Shown: piece by piece, positions 54,557 to 64,000 of the stretch
How positions within the stretch are numbered: position 1 is the stretch's first letter
How the letters are laid out: every line of letters starts with the position of its first letter
Origin: Quercus robur
Taxonomy: Eukaryota > Streptophyta > Magnoliopsida > Fagales > Fagaceae
DNA: 64,000 nucleotides
NCBI RefSeq assembly: GCF_932294415.1
Contig: NC_065537.1
Location: 6,800,349 to 6,864,348 of the forward strand
Direction of reading: 5' to 3'
The notes under the pieces: model-generated
Seen by the model: only the letters and a program-made list of their open reading frames with translations
Database searches by the model: none
What the model was told of the DNA's origin: nothing
Made by a program: the position numbers and the translations under genes

Positions 54557-57500
54557 ATGTGGGCTACATTAAGGCCGTACTCTAGGTGCTCATGCAATTT
54601 ATGGGCTGCTTAGGACCTCAATCAAAAGAGTCTCTAATTTTTTAGTTAATATATAATGGTTTAACTGAAAAAAAAAAAAGAAAAAAAAAGAAAAAGAAAG
54701 TATAGATGAGAGATTTTTACCATATTGAGAACAAGAGCACAAACCATAATAGTTTGCCTAAGTAACACATTCAACTCTTCCAAGCGAATTCCCTTTGAGA
54801 AATCCTACAAGAACAACATGAAATGTTTTAAAAAGTTCTTTGCAACAGCAAAATATGAGAAAAAGCTTATGATCAGAACACTTATAGATATCATTACACA
54901 ATTCTCTAGATAAAAGATATGGCCTCTCTGTTTTCCAATCACATGGCATACCTATTACCAATGTCTTTATAGATATCCCTTATAGGATAAGAATCCACAA
55001 AGTGGTCAACTCTATCACCCAAGAAATAGAGTTAGCCACATGGTCTTTCATCATCTTCATGAAAAGCATGCTCAGCATGATGCTTTTTGTTTTTTGCTTA
55101 TTAATGGGTTGTTAAAACACCAACTTAACCACAAGGCAGTATGAAAAGTAATTTATCCAAACCACATAGTGCCATTCTGACACAATTCTAAAGACTACCT
55201 AATAAAATTTCCCTTGAGAATCACGGACAACACTGACAGCACAGTAAGTTTTTGCAAACTCATATTTGTTCATTCCCAGTAGACTACGCCTATTACCAAT
55301 AGAATTGCCAAGAAAAAATAGATTAAATTAACAAACTGTGTAAAATAAAATCAATCTTGTAAGACATAAAGGTGTAAAGAAACTTGCCATAGCATGTTTA
55401 TCTGATGAAAAAATGTCATATGGCCTATGATCACCTAGGAAATATACAACTAAGATATTAGAATTCATTAAACAAAAATTAAAAAATAAAGCCACACAAA
55501 ACATTAGAAAGCCAAGCAAGATAGAGTATCAATTAAAAAGGAATGGTCGCATTGTTTAAATGTGCCACAAAAAACTAGACTAAGTAGGACCTATATCAAA
55601 AAACTAGACCTTCTTCTTGTTATTATTTTTTTTATAGGACCTACAAAGCCACCATACATTTCATGTCAACAACTATACATAAGCATATATCCTATTCCTC
55701 ATCAAAACCCTATTTCCAGTAACAGTATTGTTTAATATTCTCCTCTGCCACCGTAGACTTCAACACATTTGCACACGTCCTAAACAATGAAAATTTGCTC
55801 TCCCTTACTTTATAAAAGGTTTTGTTCACTCTATTTTTCATAAACATGGCAAGTCAAGGTTTTAAGTCCTCATCTCACAATTCCATCATTCTCATTAAAT
55901 AGCCTATGTAACCACTAATATACAGTATGTGAATTAAAAATTGTATTTCACAGAAACTCTTACAAGACAAGAATAAAGTACAAATAATACAAGACAAATA
56001 TATATACTATTTGTTGTAAATTTCTTGACCTATTGTGGTCTCTTTGAATTGAACACAATATTGTCTCTTGCTATTTCAATAGTTCAACTTCCTACTCCAG
56101 TGAAGATTTGGAGTATTGAGGCAAATGAAGAGGCCAAGGGAAGGGAATGAATGTAGATGATGCTGTAAAACGCTTCTTTGAGGCTGGCCTTTATGCCAAG
56201 AAAATGGGAGGTGATGAAGATTAAATTGTCCAAATGAGGCCCTCTCTCACTACAAGGCCATCAAAATCTCCAAGCAAAAATCCATAAAGAGGATGATGCT
56301 AAATGAAAAAAAAAAAAAAAAAAAAAGTGATAGAAATATTTGTTGAGAAAACTAGTAGTGTATCGTTAGGTACATATGTACAAAAGCACTAATAGTTTTA
56401 TGTATCTATTCAAATTAAAAGATAGGTGAAAAAAAAAGATAAGGTAAAAGATAGATTACTGATTAAAACTATTTATTCTTTACAAGGTAGTTCTGGTTTA
56501 GTTGTGCTAAGTTGTTAAACAATTGATTATGTGCCTAGACCTTACAAAGATTAGCACTTCTAATTTGTTTATGAGGTGAATTAGTAATTGTCTACTTGAG
56601 CCAACTACATTTGGGCAAGGGGCACTACTGAGTTATAGCTATAGTTACTGGTCCTTAAGCCCAATTTGCAATTTTATCTAGATCCTATTACTAACATGTT
56701 AGACAACACAAGCCCAAAAGAGTTTGGAAGGGTATCCATTCTTTTTAAAGCCCAATGTGCATCCAATAATTTGACCAATAAATCGATTGTCATGAGTCTC
56801 CAAATGTCAGTGAACAGAACGATTTAAATGTCATATTCTTCACAAAAGCAAAAAAGGTTCAAGCAAGAGACAATATACAATCTCATAAATCAATGCACAT
56901 AGGTTCTTTATAAGAAGTTGTTGCCAGTACATCACATGTACAATATGCCACGGACTCATTAGCATATGATATACTTTTCCTGTCTCAAATACAATTGGTG
57001 GTCCACAAGAAGTTTGAAATCTATATTTCCCTTTCCAGAAAACTATTAGAAACTAAAAATGCATCAAATTTTTTTCTTATATGTACAAAATAAACTATTG
57101 CACTTCACAGAATAAATTAAACAAAGGGGTAAAAACTCTTTCACACTGTGTGTTTTTCACAAGATTTATTAAAACAAAGTGTGTGAAAGAAATACTGTCC
57201 TAAACAAAAATACAGTGCAGTTATAAAATTAGCTTTTGTGAAGAAAAGTCCATTTAAGGCATTGGTGTTAATTAACAGAAACAAATGGGAAAGAGAAAGA
57301 AGTCAAATGATCCAAACAATGGAAATTTATATGGCCACTCTACCAAACTGTCTCTAACAAAGACAATATAGACTAATGGAAAAGAAACACACATTGGAAA
57401 AGTGAGAAAAGGGCAAAAAAGAAAAAAGAAATTTGGCCTTTTGGAAATTGGAATCACTGAAATATTAGTTAAATACACAGAAATTTACAATCCCCCATCA

Positions 57501-58727
57501 TTTATAAATTTACAAGTTTGGCTGTAATATTTGTAAATTTTGAAGTTTGGACATAATTAGAATTTGTGAAATCCTTCACTATAAAAGTAGTTTCCGATTG
57601 GAATATTCCAGTGACAAGTGCATTCATTAATGCATTCATTAATACAAGTTCATTTTATTTATCTTTGCTTGAGATAATACAATATATACTTACAAAACAG
57701 CACACAGTAGAATTCAAACTTTAAGAAGTGATCTCTCTAGTCGTTAAAAAAAAAAAAAAATACTAATACTTGTTTCCTGCAGCTGTTAAAGTTTACAATA
57801 TAAGTGCAGCATAAACTAATATTTATAAATGGCAATGCAAAACAACACAAGAACAAAGATAGCCTTGACTTTCCTCACAAATTAAGTTCTGTACATTTAA
57901 GCAGAATTAAAAGCATCTGATCTGAAATGTTAGTACAAAAGATTTTTTTCAACTATCGAGATAATAAGAAAAAACGCATCCAGTTGATAAAAACAAAGTT
58001 TTTTTTCAAATCTATTAAATATTTTCAAACTTGACCAAATCAGAGCAGTGGAGAATGGTATGGAATGTCAGAAAACTGTTGTCCCTCTCTTCCTCTTCGT
58101 TCTCTCATCTCTGAAACAGAGCAAGCAAGACCCAAACCCAGAACAATTCATTTCTCCATCTCTGATACACTAGCACTAAACTAAGAAAAACACAGCAACT
58201 CAGACCCAGAAAACACAACCAAAACCCACTAACACCGGCAACCCAAACCCACGAATCGAGCACTGATACCGCCACAACCAATACCCACAATCGAGCACCT
58301 TACAAATCAAAAATTCAGCAGCCCAAAAGACAAAAATAGAAACCAAATAGAAACCCACAGCAACCCATGACAAAAATAGAAACCTAGCACCACGGCAAAA
58401 CAAGCACCACAACCACGACCCACGGCCAGACCGACGGCGACACTCATGATCCCACGAATCGAAGCACAGATCGGAGCACGATCGCACGAATAGAAGCACA
58501 ACTGGAGTACAGATCTCCATGCTAATGACCCACGCTGATCTCCACACTGATATCACCTCAACTCTAATGCCCAAGCCGATGCCCTCGCTGGTCAAAAAGT
58601 TTCAAGGTTGGGTTCGGTCTCAGGCATGGGAGAAAGGAAGGGATGGGGCTGAGTGAGCTGAGAGTTTTTTCAATTTAGGGTTTTTTCCGTTGTTGTGTCC
58701 TATTGAGGGCTTTTTTTTTTTAATAAC

Positions 58728-59080
58728 AAAACGCAGCTTCAATTCATGTTTAAGCTGCGTTTTTGTTTCAAAAAACGCAGCTCAATTCAGCCATTTAAGC
58801 TGCGTTTATTAAACGCGGCTTTGGGATATATTGGAAAAAAAAAAAATTACCTGATGGGTTTATAGCCGCGTTTTTAAAAACGCGGCCTAAGCCCTGCCAG
58901 ACAAACGCAGCTTCAACCCCATAAAACGCGGCTTCAGTGCTGGTGGAGCTGCATTTTCTTAAAACGCAGCTCAAACATCCATGGTGGAGCTGCGTTTGTA
59001 TAAAATGCAGCTCATACATCACTTTGAAGCTGCATTTTTTTAAAACGCAGCTCCAAAATGCAGCTCCAACCTGCGTTTTT
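58728..59080. repeat. Right subterminal repeat region of the CACTA element
   Basis: Many AAAACGCAGCT and AGCTGCGTTTT units, mostly as inverted pairs (for example 58,728-58,770 and 58,985-59,052), mirroring the left end. Confidence 0.9.
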
Positions 59081-59173
59081 GATAGTGTTATTAACTTTCA
59101 AAATGTATGCTTAATAGGTATTTTGATGTTGAGCTTGTAAAACAAAAATTGTTTATTAAATTTATAACAATAT

Positions 59174-59963
59174 TGTGGGGCCAAAGAATATGACAACCCC
59201 GGCCCACTTTATAATGAGCCCAAGACCCACGCCGAGGAGAAAGAAATGGCCAAGGACGGACAAAGAAAGCCCAAATAGCCTAGAAACGTTGCCGAGGACG
59301 ATCCTGCTCTCGGCATCCCAAACCCCAGGAGGAAAGAACAGCACGCCGACAAAGGCAGCCTCCCAGAGCGCCCCCAGGAGAAGGACAAGTACAGTAGGAT
59401 ACCCATGGGCGTATGGTGTAGGAACAATTTAAGGAGAAACTGTTACCTCCGCATTGAATGCACCCAACTAACGTTCTAACCGCATTAATGAGGAAATGAC
59501 CCCTGAACAGTGCGGTCTTGGTTGCCGCAACTCACAGAGGGTTTGGGAAGGTGGCTGATGGGATGAGCACTCAAGTAATGACCTACATGATCAACAGGTG
59601 GAGGGCCAAGATCGACTAGAAAGAAGTATATAATGTGAGAGACCCTCCAAGAATGGGGGATCGAGAAAAAAGAAAAAAGAAAGGAGAAGACAGTAGCAAT
59701 TGGCGTGACTTTGGGAACCTCTACAACCTAGCACTGAAGAAAGAAGAATAATCATTAAGTTCCTCGGATGAAGCGCCTGAGGACACCATTTCACGCTTTA
59801 GTCTGTATCCTAGTTATCCAATCCATGTATAACCGTGCCTAGTTGTTGTAATCCAGACTAAGGCCTAGTTCTTAAACTCATTCTCTACAAATTTATTGTA
59901 TTGGGTTAATTGGGCTTGAGACCACTCATCCAACTGAAGAAGTGCTCGAACCCAGTCCCTATA
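59174..59963 (+). repeat. 5' LTR of the gypsy element (~790 bp)
   Basis: It starts TGTGGGGCCAAAGAATATG and ends at about CCAGTCCCTATA, just before the primer-binding site. It is GC-richer than the neighbouring DNA. The exact right edge and TSD cannot be fixed without the 3' LTR. The minus-strand ORFs here are antisense noise. Confidence 0.75.
59628..59634 (+). promoter_or_regulatory. Putative TATA box in the LTR
   Basis: TATATAA in context GAAGTATATAATGTGAGAG, about 455 bp into the LTR, where a U3/R boundary is expected. Confidence 0.5.
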
Positions 59964-59965
59964 AT

Positions 59966-59983
59966 TGGCGCCATCTGTGGGAA
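59966..59983 (+). other. Primer-binding site of the gypsy element
   Basis: TGGCGCCATCTGTGGGAA lies 2-3 bp after the LTR end. TGGCGCC(A/G)TCTGTGGGAA is a familiar primer-binding site of plant Tat-type elements. The matching tRNA cannot be verified here. Confidence 0.7.
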
Positions 59984-60016
59984 GAACTTGTGTGTTAGTA
60001 AGGGCAACAATTAGAC

Positions 60017-61182
60017 ATGGTAGGATCAGGCCCTCATCAAGCAAGCTCCCATCAGCCCGAACCAGCCAAATCCCAACAACAGGGTAACTTTCATAACCCC
60101 GAACGTGATTGAAATGAAGAGAATGGAAGGTTTCGAGAGGGAAGCGTAAACACCACTTAAACCAGCAAAAGCTGCTCTCGCGCGGGCAGTCACGTGCTTC
60201 AGAGACAAAATAACAACCGGGCCCCACAACCGGAGGAAGTTAGAAGCCATATGTCTCAGAAACAAAACAATAAGCGAGCCATGCAACGAGAGATAGATGA
60301 TTTGAAGAGAAAGCTGCACCATGCACAGCAAAGACGATCTCGTTCTAGGCCTGACATACCCTCTGACGATGAAAGTGACGATGACTATAGACGAAGATCG
60401 AGGACTCCCCCAAGTGAGAACTTTTCTCACGAAGAAGAGAACTACCGGAGGCGTAGGCACAGAAGCCCATCTCCTAGGGTTTTGGGAAACGATGCCATGA
60501 GCAGGGCATTGGATCAACTCTCTAAGTCACCTTCACGCATCACATAGAAGGGGTCATACTTCCTCGACGGTTCCAGCAGCCAACCTTCGCCATTTACAAT
60601 GGTAAAACAGACCCTGTGGAGCATGTGAGCCAGTTCAACCAAAGGATGGCTGTTCATTCTAAAAACGAGGCGCTGATGTGCAAGGTTTTCCCATCTAGCT
60701 TGGGACCAGTGGCGATGAGGTGGTTTAATGGCCTGAAGACGAATTCCATAGATTCGTACAGGCAGCTGACCCAAGCTTTTGGCTCCCGCTTCGTTACAAA
60801 CAGCAAAGCTCCTCGGCCTTTGAGTGCTTTGTTGTCGCTATCCATACATGATGGAGAAACCCTAAAGGCCTACTTGGACAGATATTGGGAGACGTACAAT
60901 GAAATGGAAGACAATTTTGACGATGTCGCCATTATCACCTTCAAAAATAGTCTCCCAGCCGATCACGGCTTGAGGAAGTCTCTGACTGGTAAGCCTGCCA
61001 CCAGTATGCGCCAACTGATGGATTGGATTGATAAGTATAAACGAGTGGAGGAAGACCAGTTGCAAGGTAGAGGAAAAGAGAAGGTTATCCCTCAGGAGAG
61101 GAGGGATTTCAAGTCAGACCGGTATAACAGCAACCGCCCGATGAGAGATTTCGTAGGGCAACCCGGAACAACCAACACATAG
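60017..61182 (+). pseudogene. gypsy gag (nucleocapsid/capsid) remnant
   Basis: Gag packages element RNA into virus-like particles in the cytoplasm. The likely start ATG at 60,017 gives MVGSGPHQASSHQPEPAKSQ, then a break. The 60,194-60,547 frame has a coiled, charged region (QREIDDLKRKLHHAQQRR) and an Arg/Ser-rich stretch, ending at a TAG. The 60,616-61,182 frame has the Retrotrans_gag domain: DPVEHVSQFNQRMAVHSKNE, FPSSLGPVAMRWFNGL, SFQLTQAF-type SYRQLTQAFGSRFV and SLSIHDGETLKAYLDRYW. It ends at a TAG at 61,180-61,182. The frames are split by stops and at least one shift. Confidence 0.88.
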
Positions 61183-62055
61183 ACTGTCAATGCTGTATTC
61201 CGAGAACTAGTACATTAGGTGCTGGAGAAAATTAAGAACGAGCCATACTTTAGGTGGCTGAATAAGATGGTAGGAGAGTCCTCGAGGCGCGATCAGAACT
61301 TTTATTGCCAATACCATCAGGACCACGAACATACCACGGAGAACTACAGGAACCTCTAGAACTACTTGGACCAGCTAGTCCAGGAAGGAAAGCTGAAGCA
61401 CCTGCTGCATCATTCCAGTGGTCATTAAGGTCAAGCCCATCAAGAAGCCAGGAGGGATGCTGTCCTAAGGCCACCCGTAGGGACGATCAACGTAATCATG
61501 GCCGCACCAAGAAGAACAGTCCCGCGCCCTTCATGAGTGTTATCGGTGGCTCAATTGCCTGCCGAGGAGTCCCAGCTAGGGCCAAAGAGGGCTAGAATGA
61601 ACTTTCGTCTCGTCTTGAGTTTTTCAGAAGAGGACAAGATCGGAACCATCCAGCCCCATGACGATGCGCTGTTGATCACTCTCGAAATTGGGGACTACGA
61701 TGTGAAAAGAGTGATGGTAGATGGCAGCAGTGCGGCCAAGGTTATGTACCCTGACCTTTACAAGGGGCTGGAGTTAAAACCAGAAGATTTGACGCCCTAT
61801 AACTCCCCTTTAATGAGCTTCGACGAGAAGCTTGTCGTTCCAAAGGGCATGATTAGGCTACCCATTCAGACCGGCCCAGAGATAGTGGAGGTGAACTTTA
61901 TCGTGGTGGACACTTACTCCCCTTATACAACCATCGTCGGTAGGCCCTGGCTCCATACTTTAGGGACTGTTGCCTCCTCATTGCATCAGAAGGTGAAATT
62001 CCCATCAGGGGACCAAGTTCTCGAAATCCGCGGTTGCCAACCCACGGCGAGGTGA
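61183..62055 (+). pseudogene. gypsy gag-pol junction and aspartic protease
   Basis: The first part, reading VNAVFRELV, KIKNEPYFRW and YCQYHQDHEHTTENYRNL (a degenerate zinc-knuckle-like region), is cut by TAG stops at 61,216-61,218 and 61,357-61,359. The protease lies in the 61,537-62,055 frame: ALLITLEIGDYDVKRVMVDG (active-site aspartate in VDG), SSAAKVMYPDLYKGL, LTPYNSPLMSFDEK, FIVVDTYSPYTTIVGRPWLH and ASSLHQKVKFP. The last blocks match the conserved Tat-type protease C-terminal part. It would cut Gag-Pol. Confidence 0.85.
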
Positions 62056-62178
62056 TGTGTGGTGGCGGCCGTCTCACATTGGCTCGATGTGGAATCCTTG
62101 GCCTCCGCTAAGAAGAATTTATAGCAATCAAGGGCCCCGGTTTCGCCCCCTAACACAACTGCCAAGGAAGCGAAATGC

Positions 62179-62880
62179 GAAGATTTAGAAGAGGTGGTTA
62201 TTAGCGACGACTCGGAGAAATTCTTTCGGGTAGGGGTTCAGCTGCCTCTTCAGGAGAAGGAGGAGCTGATTGAGTTTTTTAAAAGAAATATTGATGTATT
62301 TGCATGGGATGCCTGCGATGCCCCCGAGATTGATCCAGCCTTTATCTGTCATCATCTCAATGTTAACCCGACCATCACTCCCAAGAAGCAACCACCCCAT
62401 CGCCCATCAAGAGAGTATGCCGATGCGATTAGGGATGAAGTGACGAAGCTTAAGCGTGTTGGGACAATCAAAGAGGTCTTTTAGCCCGAATGGCTGGCCA
62501 ACACTGTGGTGGTCAAGAAGAAAAACGGGAAATGGCGGGTTTGTGTGGACTTCACTGACCTAAATAAAGCGTGCCCAAAAGACGCGTTCCCTATGCCTCG
62601 GATAGACCAACCAGTGGATGCGACAGCAGGCCATCCTCGGATGAGCTTTTTAGATGCCTTTCAAGGCTATCATCAAATATCACTAGCGTTGGAGGATCAG
62701 GAGAAACAGCCTTCGTGACACCAATCGAGAGCTACCACTACAAGGTGTCGTTCGGTCTGAAGAACGCGGGATCCACTTATCAAAGGATGATGACAAGAAT
62801 GTTCGAGCCGCAGTAGGGCAAGAGCATCGAAATCTATGTCGATGATATGATGGTGAAGAGTAAAATGGTGTCCGAGCATT
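62179..62880 (+). pseudogene. gypsy reverse transcriptase
   Basis: RT motifs run in order. LPLQEKEELIEFFKRNIDVF and AWDACDAPEIDP precede the domain. VVVKKKNGKWRVCVDFTDLN and KACPKDAFPMPRID give motif 1-2 with DFTDLN. MSFLDAFQGYHQI is the first catalytic aspartate. ESYHYKVSFGLKNAGSTYQR follows, then IEIYVDDMMVKS with the YVDD active site at 62,838-62,849. Breaks are a TAG at 62,482-62,484 (before PEWLANT), a frameshift near 62,700-62,715, and a TAG at 62,814-62,816. Confidence 0.92.
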
Positions 62881-63536
62881 TAGGGTACCTCGACAGCACC
62901 TTTGGCATCTTGAGGAAGCATAAGCTGCGCCTGAATGCTTCCAAATGCTCATTTGGCGTGGGATCAGGCAAGTTTTTGGGCTACATGGTTACTCATAGGG
63001 GAATTGAGGTTAACCCCGACCAGATCAAGGCTATAAATGATCTGAAACCACCGCAAAATGCAAAGGAGGTCCAAAAGCTTTCTGGGATGATCGCAGCCCT
63101 CAATCGATTCATTTCCAGGTCAACGGATAGATGTAGACCGTTTTATTTCTTGATCAACAAGTGGAAGGGGGAGTGGTCCGAGGACTGTGTTGTGGCCTTC
63201 CAGCAACTCAAGGAATACCTATCCCAGTCACCTATTATGTGCAGTCCCGAGGTCGATGAAGTCTTATATGCATATATTGCTATGGCCCCCCATGCTATGA
63301 GCTTGGTGCTAATATGGGATGACAATGGCCTTCAAAAGCCAATCTATTACGTGAGCAAGTCGCTGCATGAAGCTGAGATCAGATACTTACCCCTGGAGAA
63401 GGCCATACTGGCTGTGGTCTACGCCACGCAAAAGCTTCCCCATTATTTCCAAGCCCACACAGTGGTTGTTCTAACCCAACTACCCTTGAAGTCTGTACTT
63501 CGAGCCGCCGATTACACTGGAAGGATTGCCATATAG
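62881..63536 (+). pseudogene. gypsy RT connection and retroviral-type RNase H
   Basis: An intact 229-codon frame follows YVDD: HLGYLDSTFGILRKHKLRLN, ASKCSFGVGSGKFLGYMVTH, RGIEVNPDQIKAINDLKPPQ and VQKLSGMIAALNRFISRSTD. Then comes the tether/RNase H segment EVLYAYIAMAPHAMSLVLIW, IYYVSKSLHEAEIRYLPLEK and YFQAHTVVVLTQLPLKSVLR. The first RNase H lacks a standard Asp at the usual D-A-S position (YAYIAMAP), consistent with a degenerate tether role in Tat elements. A TAG at 63,534-63,536 ends it. Confidence 0.88.
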
Positions 63537-63572
63537 AGCACAATTCTGGGAGCTTTTGACATCAAGTACATG

Positions 63573-63640
63573 CCTCAGACCTCCATAAAGGGCCAAGTCC
63601 TAGCTGCCTCAGACCTCCATAAAGGGCCAAGTCCTAGCTG
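63573..63640 (+). repeat. Perfect 34-bp tandem duplication in pol
   Basis: CCTCAGACCTCCATAAAGGG plus 14 further bases occurs at 63,573-63,606 and again at 63,607-63,640. Thirty-four is not a multiple of three, so it shifts the pol frame between the two RNase H domains. Perfect identity implies a recent event, possibly strand slippage. Confidence 0.95.
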
Positions 63641-63642
63641 AC

Positions 63643-64000
63643 TTGGTGGCCGAATTTGCTGAACCATCGATAGAAATAATAGCAGAGCAGAACATGGATG
63701 AAAAATCGATTGGAGTAATCTCTACGCCAGGACCCCCATGTTGGAAGGTGTACGTTGATGGAGCAGCAAATCAAAGGGGGTCCGGAGTAGGGCTAGTCCT
63801 AATATCTCCTGAGAAAACTATCATAGAGAAATCCCTAAGACTTGGGTTCTCGGCCACAAACAACGAAGCCGAGTATGAGGCCTTGCTACAAGGAATTGCC
63901 ATGGTGTAGAAAATGGGAGGAAAAGCAGTGGAGATGTTCTCAGACTCAAGACTAGTAGTGGGCCAGGTAAAAGGAGAATTAGAGGCCAGAGACGCAAGGA
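63643..64000 (+). pseudogene. gypsy second (archaeal-type) RNase H, partial
   Basis: After LADLVAEFAEP, the domain reads WKVYVDGAANQRGSGVGLVL (first catalytic Asp), ATNNEAEYEALLQGIAMV (Glu), then a TAG at 63,907-63,909. It resumes in the same frame as KMGGKAVEMFSDSRLVVGQV (Asp), then KGELEARDAR at the window edge. The DGA..GSG and NNEAEYEAL signatures identify the second RNase H of plant Tat elements. The domain continues past base 64,000. Confidence 0.92.

Larger units (their letters stand above)
52936..58727. other. Interior of the CACTA element without recognisable transposase
   Basis: AT-rich, mostly non-coding. Candidate minus-strand fragments include 53,296-53,541 (MYVLPRARDSLWYILVNCHL onward), a well-formed peptide that I cannot assign. 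A plus-strand stretch near 56,148-56,225 reads MNVDDAVKRFFEAGLYAKKM then GGDED, also unassigned. A TA microsatellite lies at about 54,519-54,553. These fragments might be remnants of transposase exons or captured host exons. Confidence 0.4.
52407..59087. mobile_element. CACTA (En/Spm) element, 6.7 kb, TTA TSD, non-autonomous or decayed
   Basis: The left end CACTACAAAAAAAGAGGGC and the right end (complement CACTATCAAAAACGCAGG) are CACTA termini. The 3-bp TSD TTA flanks at 52,404-52,406 and 59,088-59,090. Both ends carry dense inverted and direct copies of AAAACGCAGCT/AGCTGCGTTTT: about 0.5 kb at left (52,420-52,935) and 0.36 kb at right (58,728-59,080). These are the expected binding sites for the element's own regulatory protein. 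The 5.8-kb interior has no TNP2-like transposase. Several minus-strand ORFs of 60-130 codons at 53.3-58.6 kb are unrecognised, though a GC-richer block at 58,180-58,620 could be a first exon or leader. Confidence 0.9.
59174..64000 (+). mobile_element. Ty3/gypsy retrotransposon, Tat-type (second RNase H), truncated by window end
   Basis: The order is 5' LTR, primer-binding site, gag, protease, RT, RNase H, then a second archaeal-type RNase H. Gag-protease-RT-RNaseH order identifies Ty3/gypsy. A second RNase H following the retroviral-type one is the hallmark of the plant Tat lineage. All coding segments carry premature stops or frameshifts, so the copy is inactive. Integrase, polypurine tract and 3' LTR lie beyond the window. 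Confidence 0.92.

Noticed and set aside
58105..58595. Minus-strand ORFs of 61-131 codons near the CACTA right end
   Set aside because: Trp/Cys/Val-rich translations with no recognisable domain. Possibly leader or exon sequence of the element, but not supportable as a protein.
59162..60227. Minus-strand ORFs across the gypsy LTR and gag
   Set aside because: Antisense to a well-ordered gypsy element. No independent support.

Overview
This is a 64-kb piece of nuclear DNA from a flowering plant, almost certainly a woody rosid eudicot. The support is a eudicot-type NF-YC2-like gene, plant L1-like LINEs, a Tat-type Ty3/gypsy element, a CACTA element with plant-type subterminal repeats, Tourist and Stowaway MITEs, and AT-rich intergenic DNA with many TA and CT microsatellites. 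The species cannot be named from sequence alone. I see one intact protein-coding gene; nearly everything else is transposon sequence, often nested, or a decayed duplicate.

Layout. 1-3.2 kb: AT-rich DNA with a direct repeat. 3.2-3.84 kb: hAT-like MITE with 8-bp target-site duplication (TSD). 3.98-8.8 kb: nearly full-length LINE on the minus strand (13-bp TSD, poly(A), endonuclease, RT, zinc finger, RNase H, but no ORF1). 10.1-12.2 kb: a second LINE remnant on the plus strand, split by a 776-bp TIR element at 10,186-10,961. 12.4-19.2 kb: tandem repeats, a third LINE scrap, and a ~1-1.5-kb tandem segmental duplication that took a solo LTR. 19.4-20.2 kb: second solo LTR. 20.85-26.66 kb: full-length hAT element with a frameshifted BED/hATC transposase. 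27-38 kb: MITE-rich DNA (hAT-like, Stowaway, Tourist, two foldbacks, a SINE, a third solo LTR, and an inverted pair of ~1-kb repeats at 29.9 and 35.3 kb).

38.3-42.7 kb: the NF-YC2-like CCAAT-box factor gene. It has a probable long 5'-UTR intron carrying a SINE, and an uninterrupted 270-aa coding exon. 44.5-51.1 kb: a SKP1-like locus and its rearranged second copy. The copy is broken into oppositely oriented halves, flanked by large inverted repeats and interrupted by a 1.43-kb TIR element. 52.06-52.32 kb: 5'-truncated LINE tail. 52.4-59.1 kb: a 6.7-kb CACTA element with no recognisable transposase. 59.17 kb to the end: the 5' LTR, PBS, gag, protease, RT, RNase H and second RNase H of a decayed Tat-type gypsy element that runs off the window.

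No new defence, CRISPR-like or operon-type system is visible. The most rewarding signals are structural. Several insertions can be dated relative to each other through TSDs and paralogous empty sites inside the window. The SKP1-like locus shows duplication plus inversion. Premature stops in the RNA-mediated elements are strongly biased to TAG.
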